This document shows positions 6,399 through 7,756 of a DNA stretch of 7,756 nucleotides, piece after piece; the stretch's first letter is position 1; each line of letters begins with the position of its first letter. The stretch covers positions 1-7,756 of the forward strand of contig JAIOTF010000166.1 of assembly GCA_021107195.1 (NCBI GenBank). The letters run 5' to 3'. The position numbers were made by a program, and so were the translations under genes. This DNA comes from Anaerolineaceae bacterium. Its GTDB lineage: Bacteria; Chloroflexota; Anaerolineae; Anaerolineales; Anaerolineaceae. The notes beneath the pieces were generated by a model that worked only from the letters and a program-made list of their open reading frames with translations, did not search any database and had not been told where the DNA came from.

Positions 6399-7096
6399 TG
6401 CCAGGCAAGTCATGCGTGATCTTGCAGCCCTCCTACATCCCCTGGCGCGGTTATTTCCACCAAATCGCCAAAGCGGATGTCTTTGTTTTTTATGATGATG
6501 TCAAATACGATAAACATGGATGGCGCAATCGCAACCGCATCAAAACTGCTGCCGGCCTGCAATGGTTGACGATCCCCGTTTTTTCCAAAGGTGTGGAAAA
6601 AAAACAAACTCCTATCAACCAGATCGAGATCAACTGGAATCAAAAATGGAATCGCAAGCACTGGACTGCATTAGAACTGGCTTATTCCAAAGCGCCGTAT
6701 TTTGAACTTTTTTCACCCCTGATTTCTTCCTTCTACAATGGGCATCCCGCCTCGCTGGCCAATTTCACCATTGACACCACTATCCAGCTAGCAAGAGCAA
6801 TGGGTATCAACTCCACCAATTTCGTCCGCTCCTCAGAGTTGAGCGGCATCGGCGGTCAAAAAACCAACCGCCTCATTCAGATTCTCGCCAAATTGGGTGC
6901 AACCCACTACATTTCGGGCCCAGCCGCCAAGGGTTATATTGAGCCCGAAGAATTCGCACGCGCTGGCATCTCATTGGAATATATGGTGTATGATTATCCT
7001 GAGTACGATCAGCTTTATCCTCCATTTGATTCCCAGGTAAGCGTACTCGATTTGATTTTTATGACCGGGCAGAACGCCCTGGATTATATTCTCTAA
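6398..7096 (+). CDS. WbqC family protein
   Basis: This 232-residue, probably cytoplasmic protein is complete. The WbqC signature is strong at the N-terminus: LQPSYIPWRGYF (9-20), DVFVFYDDVKYDKHGWRNRN (27-46) and RIK. A second conserved part, GGQKTNRLIQILAKLGATHYISG, lies in the C-terminal half. WbqC proteins are encoded in O-antigen and other surface-polysaccharide loci, often near aminotransferases and methyltransferases, and are thought to help make or decorate unusual sugars. To my knowledge the reaction is not firmly settled, so none is assigned. ATG 6398 overlaps the preceding stop (TAATG) and has AAGGA at 6384-6388, so expression should be coupled to the GT2 region. The methyltransferase follows 22 bases later. 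Confidence 0.92.
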   Translation: MPGKSCVILQPSYIPWRGYFHQIAKADVFVFYDDVKYDKHGWRNRNRIKTAAGLQWLTIPVFSKGVEKKQTPINQIEINWNQKWNRKHWTALELAYSKAPYFELFSPLISSFYNGHPASLANFTIDTTIQLARAMGINSTNFVRSSELSGIGGQKTNRLIQILAKLGATHYISGPAAKGYIEPEEFARAGISLEYMVYDYPEYDQLYPPFDSQVSVLDLIFMTGQNALDYIL

Positions 7097-7118
7097 TTTC
7101 CGACTCACAGAGGCAAAC

Positions 7119-7754
7119 ATGGCTGATAGAGACCAACTAAATGATATTCGCGATTATTTCAACAACACCTTAAAAGAACATGGCGCCACCCCAAAAGGCG
7201 TGGACTGGAACTCCGAAGAAGCAAGAGAACCGCGCTTTAAGCAGCTTGCCAAGGTGATTGCCCCGTCTGAGGAACCCGTATCCATCCTGGATTACGGCTG
7301 CGGATACGGCGCTCTGGCAGATTACCTCTTGTCCAAAAGGATTCCCGTTGCCCAATACATCGGTTTTGACATCGTTGAAGACATGGTACTGGCAGCCCAG
7401 CGCCGTTTTGTGGGAATTAAAAACCTTTCTTTCACTGCGAATCTGAATGATGTTCCACAAGTAGATTACGCCATCGCTTGTGGCGTTTTTAATATGAAAT
7501 TATCCGCCGATTACAATGACTGGACACAATATGTCGTAAACTCATTAGGGGAAATGAATACCCTCGGCACAAAGGGCTTTTCCGCCAATTTTCTCACCAA
7601 ATATTCTGATGCCGACAGAATGCGCCCTGACCTGTATTACGCTGATCCATCTTTCTTGTTTGATTATTGCAAAATACATTTTTCAAAAAATGTCGCTCTT
7701 TTGCATGACTATGATCTTTATGACTTTACTATCGTCGTAAGAAAGAATTTCTAG
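7119..7754 (+). CDS. Class I SAM-dependent methyltransferase
   Basis: This 211-residue soluble protein is complete, ending at TAG two bases before the window edge. ATG 7119 has AGAGG at 7109-7113. The SAM-binding Rossmann fold shows motif I as ILDYGCGYGAL (56-66: acidic D58, then GCGYG 60-64), the acidic end of strand 2 at D84 in IGFDI, and a later strand at VDYAIACGVFN (115-125). The C-terminal half (NFLTKYSDADRMRPDLYYAD, then FLFDYCKIHFSKNVALLHDYDLYDFTIVVRK) looks like a methyltransferase subgroup I recall from surface-polysaccharide loci. Together with WbqC beside it, this suggests methylation of a sugar or a sugar-linked group. The acceptor cannot be read from sequence, and small-molecule methylation outside glycan synthesis is not excluded. 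Confidence 0.88.
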   Translation: MADRDQLNDIRDYFNNTLKEHGATPKGVDWNSEEAREPRFKQLAKVIAPSEEPVSILDYGCGYGALADYLLSKRIPVAQYIGFDIVEDMVLAAQRRFVGIKNLSFTANLNDVPQVDYAIACGVFNMKLSADYNDWTQYVVNSLGEMNTLGTKGFSANFLTKYSDADRMRPDLYYADPSFLFDYCKIHFSKNVALLHDYDLYDFTIVVRKNF

Positions 7755-7756
7755 AC

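Noticed and set aside
6597..6604. Run of eight A in the WbqC gene as a slippage site
   Set aside because: The frame is intact on both sides with family sequence; slippage cannot be judged from the sequence alone.
7750..7755. TCTAGA at the right edge
   Set aside because: A restriction-site-like hexamer over the natural TAG stop; a single 6-mer is no evidence of a cloning junction.

Overview
The window looks like chromosomal DNA from an anaerobic bacterium, most likely Chloroflexota class Anaerolineae. This is inferred from three things: the type of zinc-ribbon membrane protein at the left edge, a fused ADP-forming acyl-CoA synthetase typical of fermentative anaerobes, and a large membrane protein with a short TPR-like tail of a kind I associate with Anaerolineae genomes. 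Base composition is moderate and even. Every gene I can support is on the + strand. I see no tRNA, rRNA, CRISPR array, insertion sequence or phage gene.

Layout. (1) Positions 2-826: 3' part of a gene for a zinc-ribbon protein with one membrane span and a cysteine-containing outer domain. Its start lies left of the window. (2) 827-1074: a 248-base intergenic region with a perfect 9-bp-arm palindrome, a bulged hairpin, promoter-like words and a strong ribosome binding site. (3) 1075-3189: an acetate--CoA ligase (ADP-forming) with alpha and beta parts in one chain, closed by a clear hairpin terminator at 3210-3243. (4) 3244-3387: a promoter and leader with small repeats. (5) 3388-7754: a close-packed set of genes that looks like one transcription unit. 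It encodes a GT-C-like polytopic membrane protein, a family 2 glycosyltransferase broken by a frameshift, a WbqC-family protein and a SAM-dependent methyltransferase.

How the genes fit together. The ligase is an energy-conserving enzyme (acyl-CoA + ADP + Pi to acid + ATP + CoA) and the terminator separates it from what follows. The last group reads as part of a surface-glycan locus. The GT2 resembles polyisoprenyl-phosphate sugar synthases (GtrB/ArnC/DPMS type), which load a sugar onto a lipid carrier. The GT-C-like protein could use such a lipid-linked sugar outside the membrane. WbqC and the methyltransferase belong to families that often sit in O-antigen-type loci and modify sugars. The pathway assignment is inference.

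The main anomaly is in the GT2. Its conserved sequence runs in one frame to about 5958 and continues in another, with roughly six family residues missing, and the two halves overlap at GTGA. This is either a decayed gene, an assembly error or, less likely, a split enzyme. I do not see a clearly undescribed system. The best leads are the frame break, the palindrome at 892-912 and the unnamed membrane-protein family.
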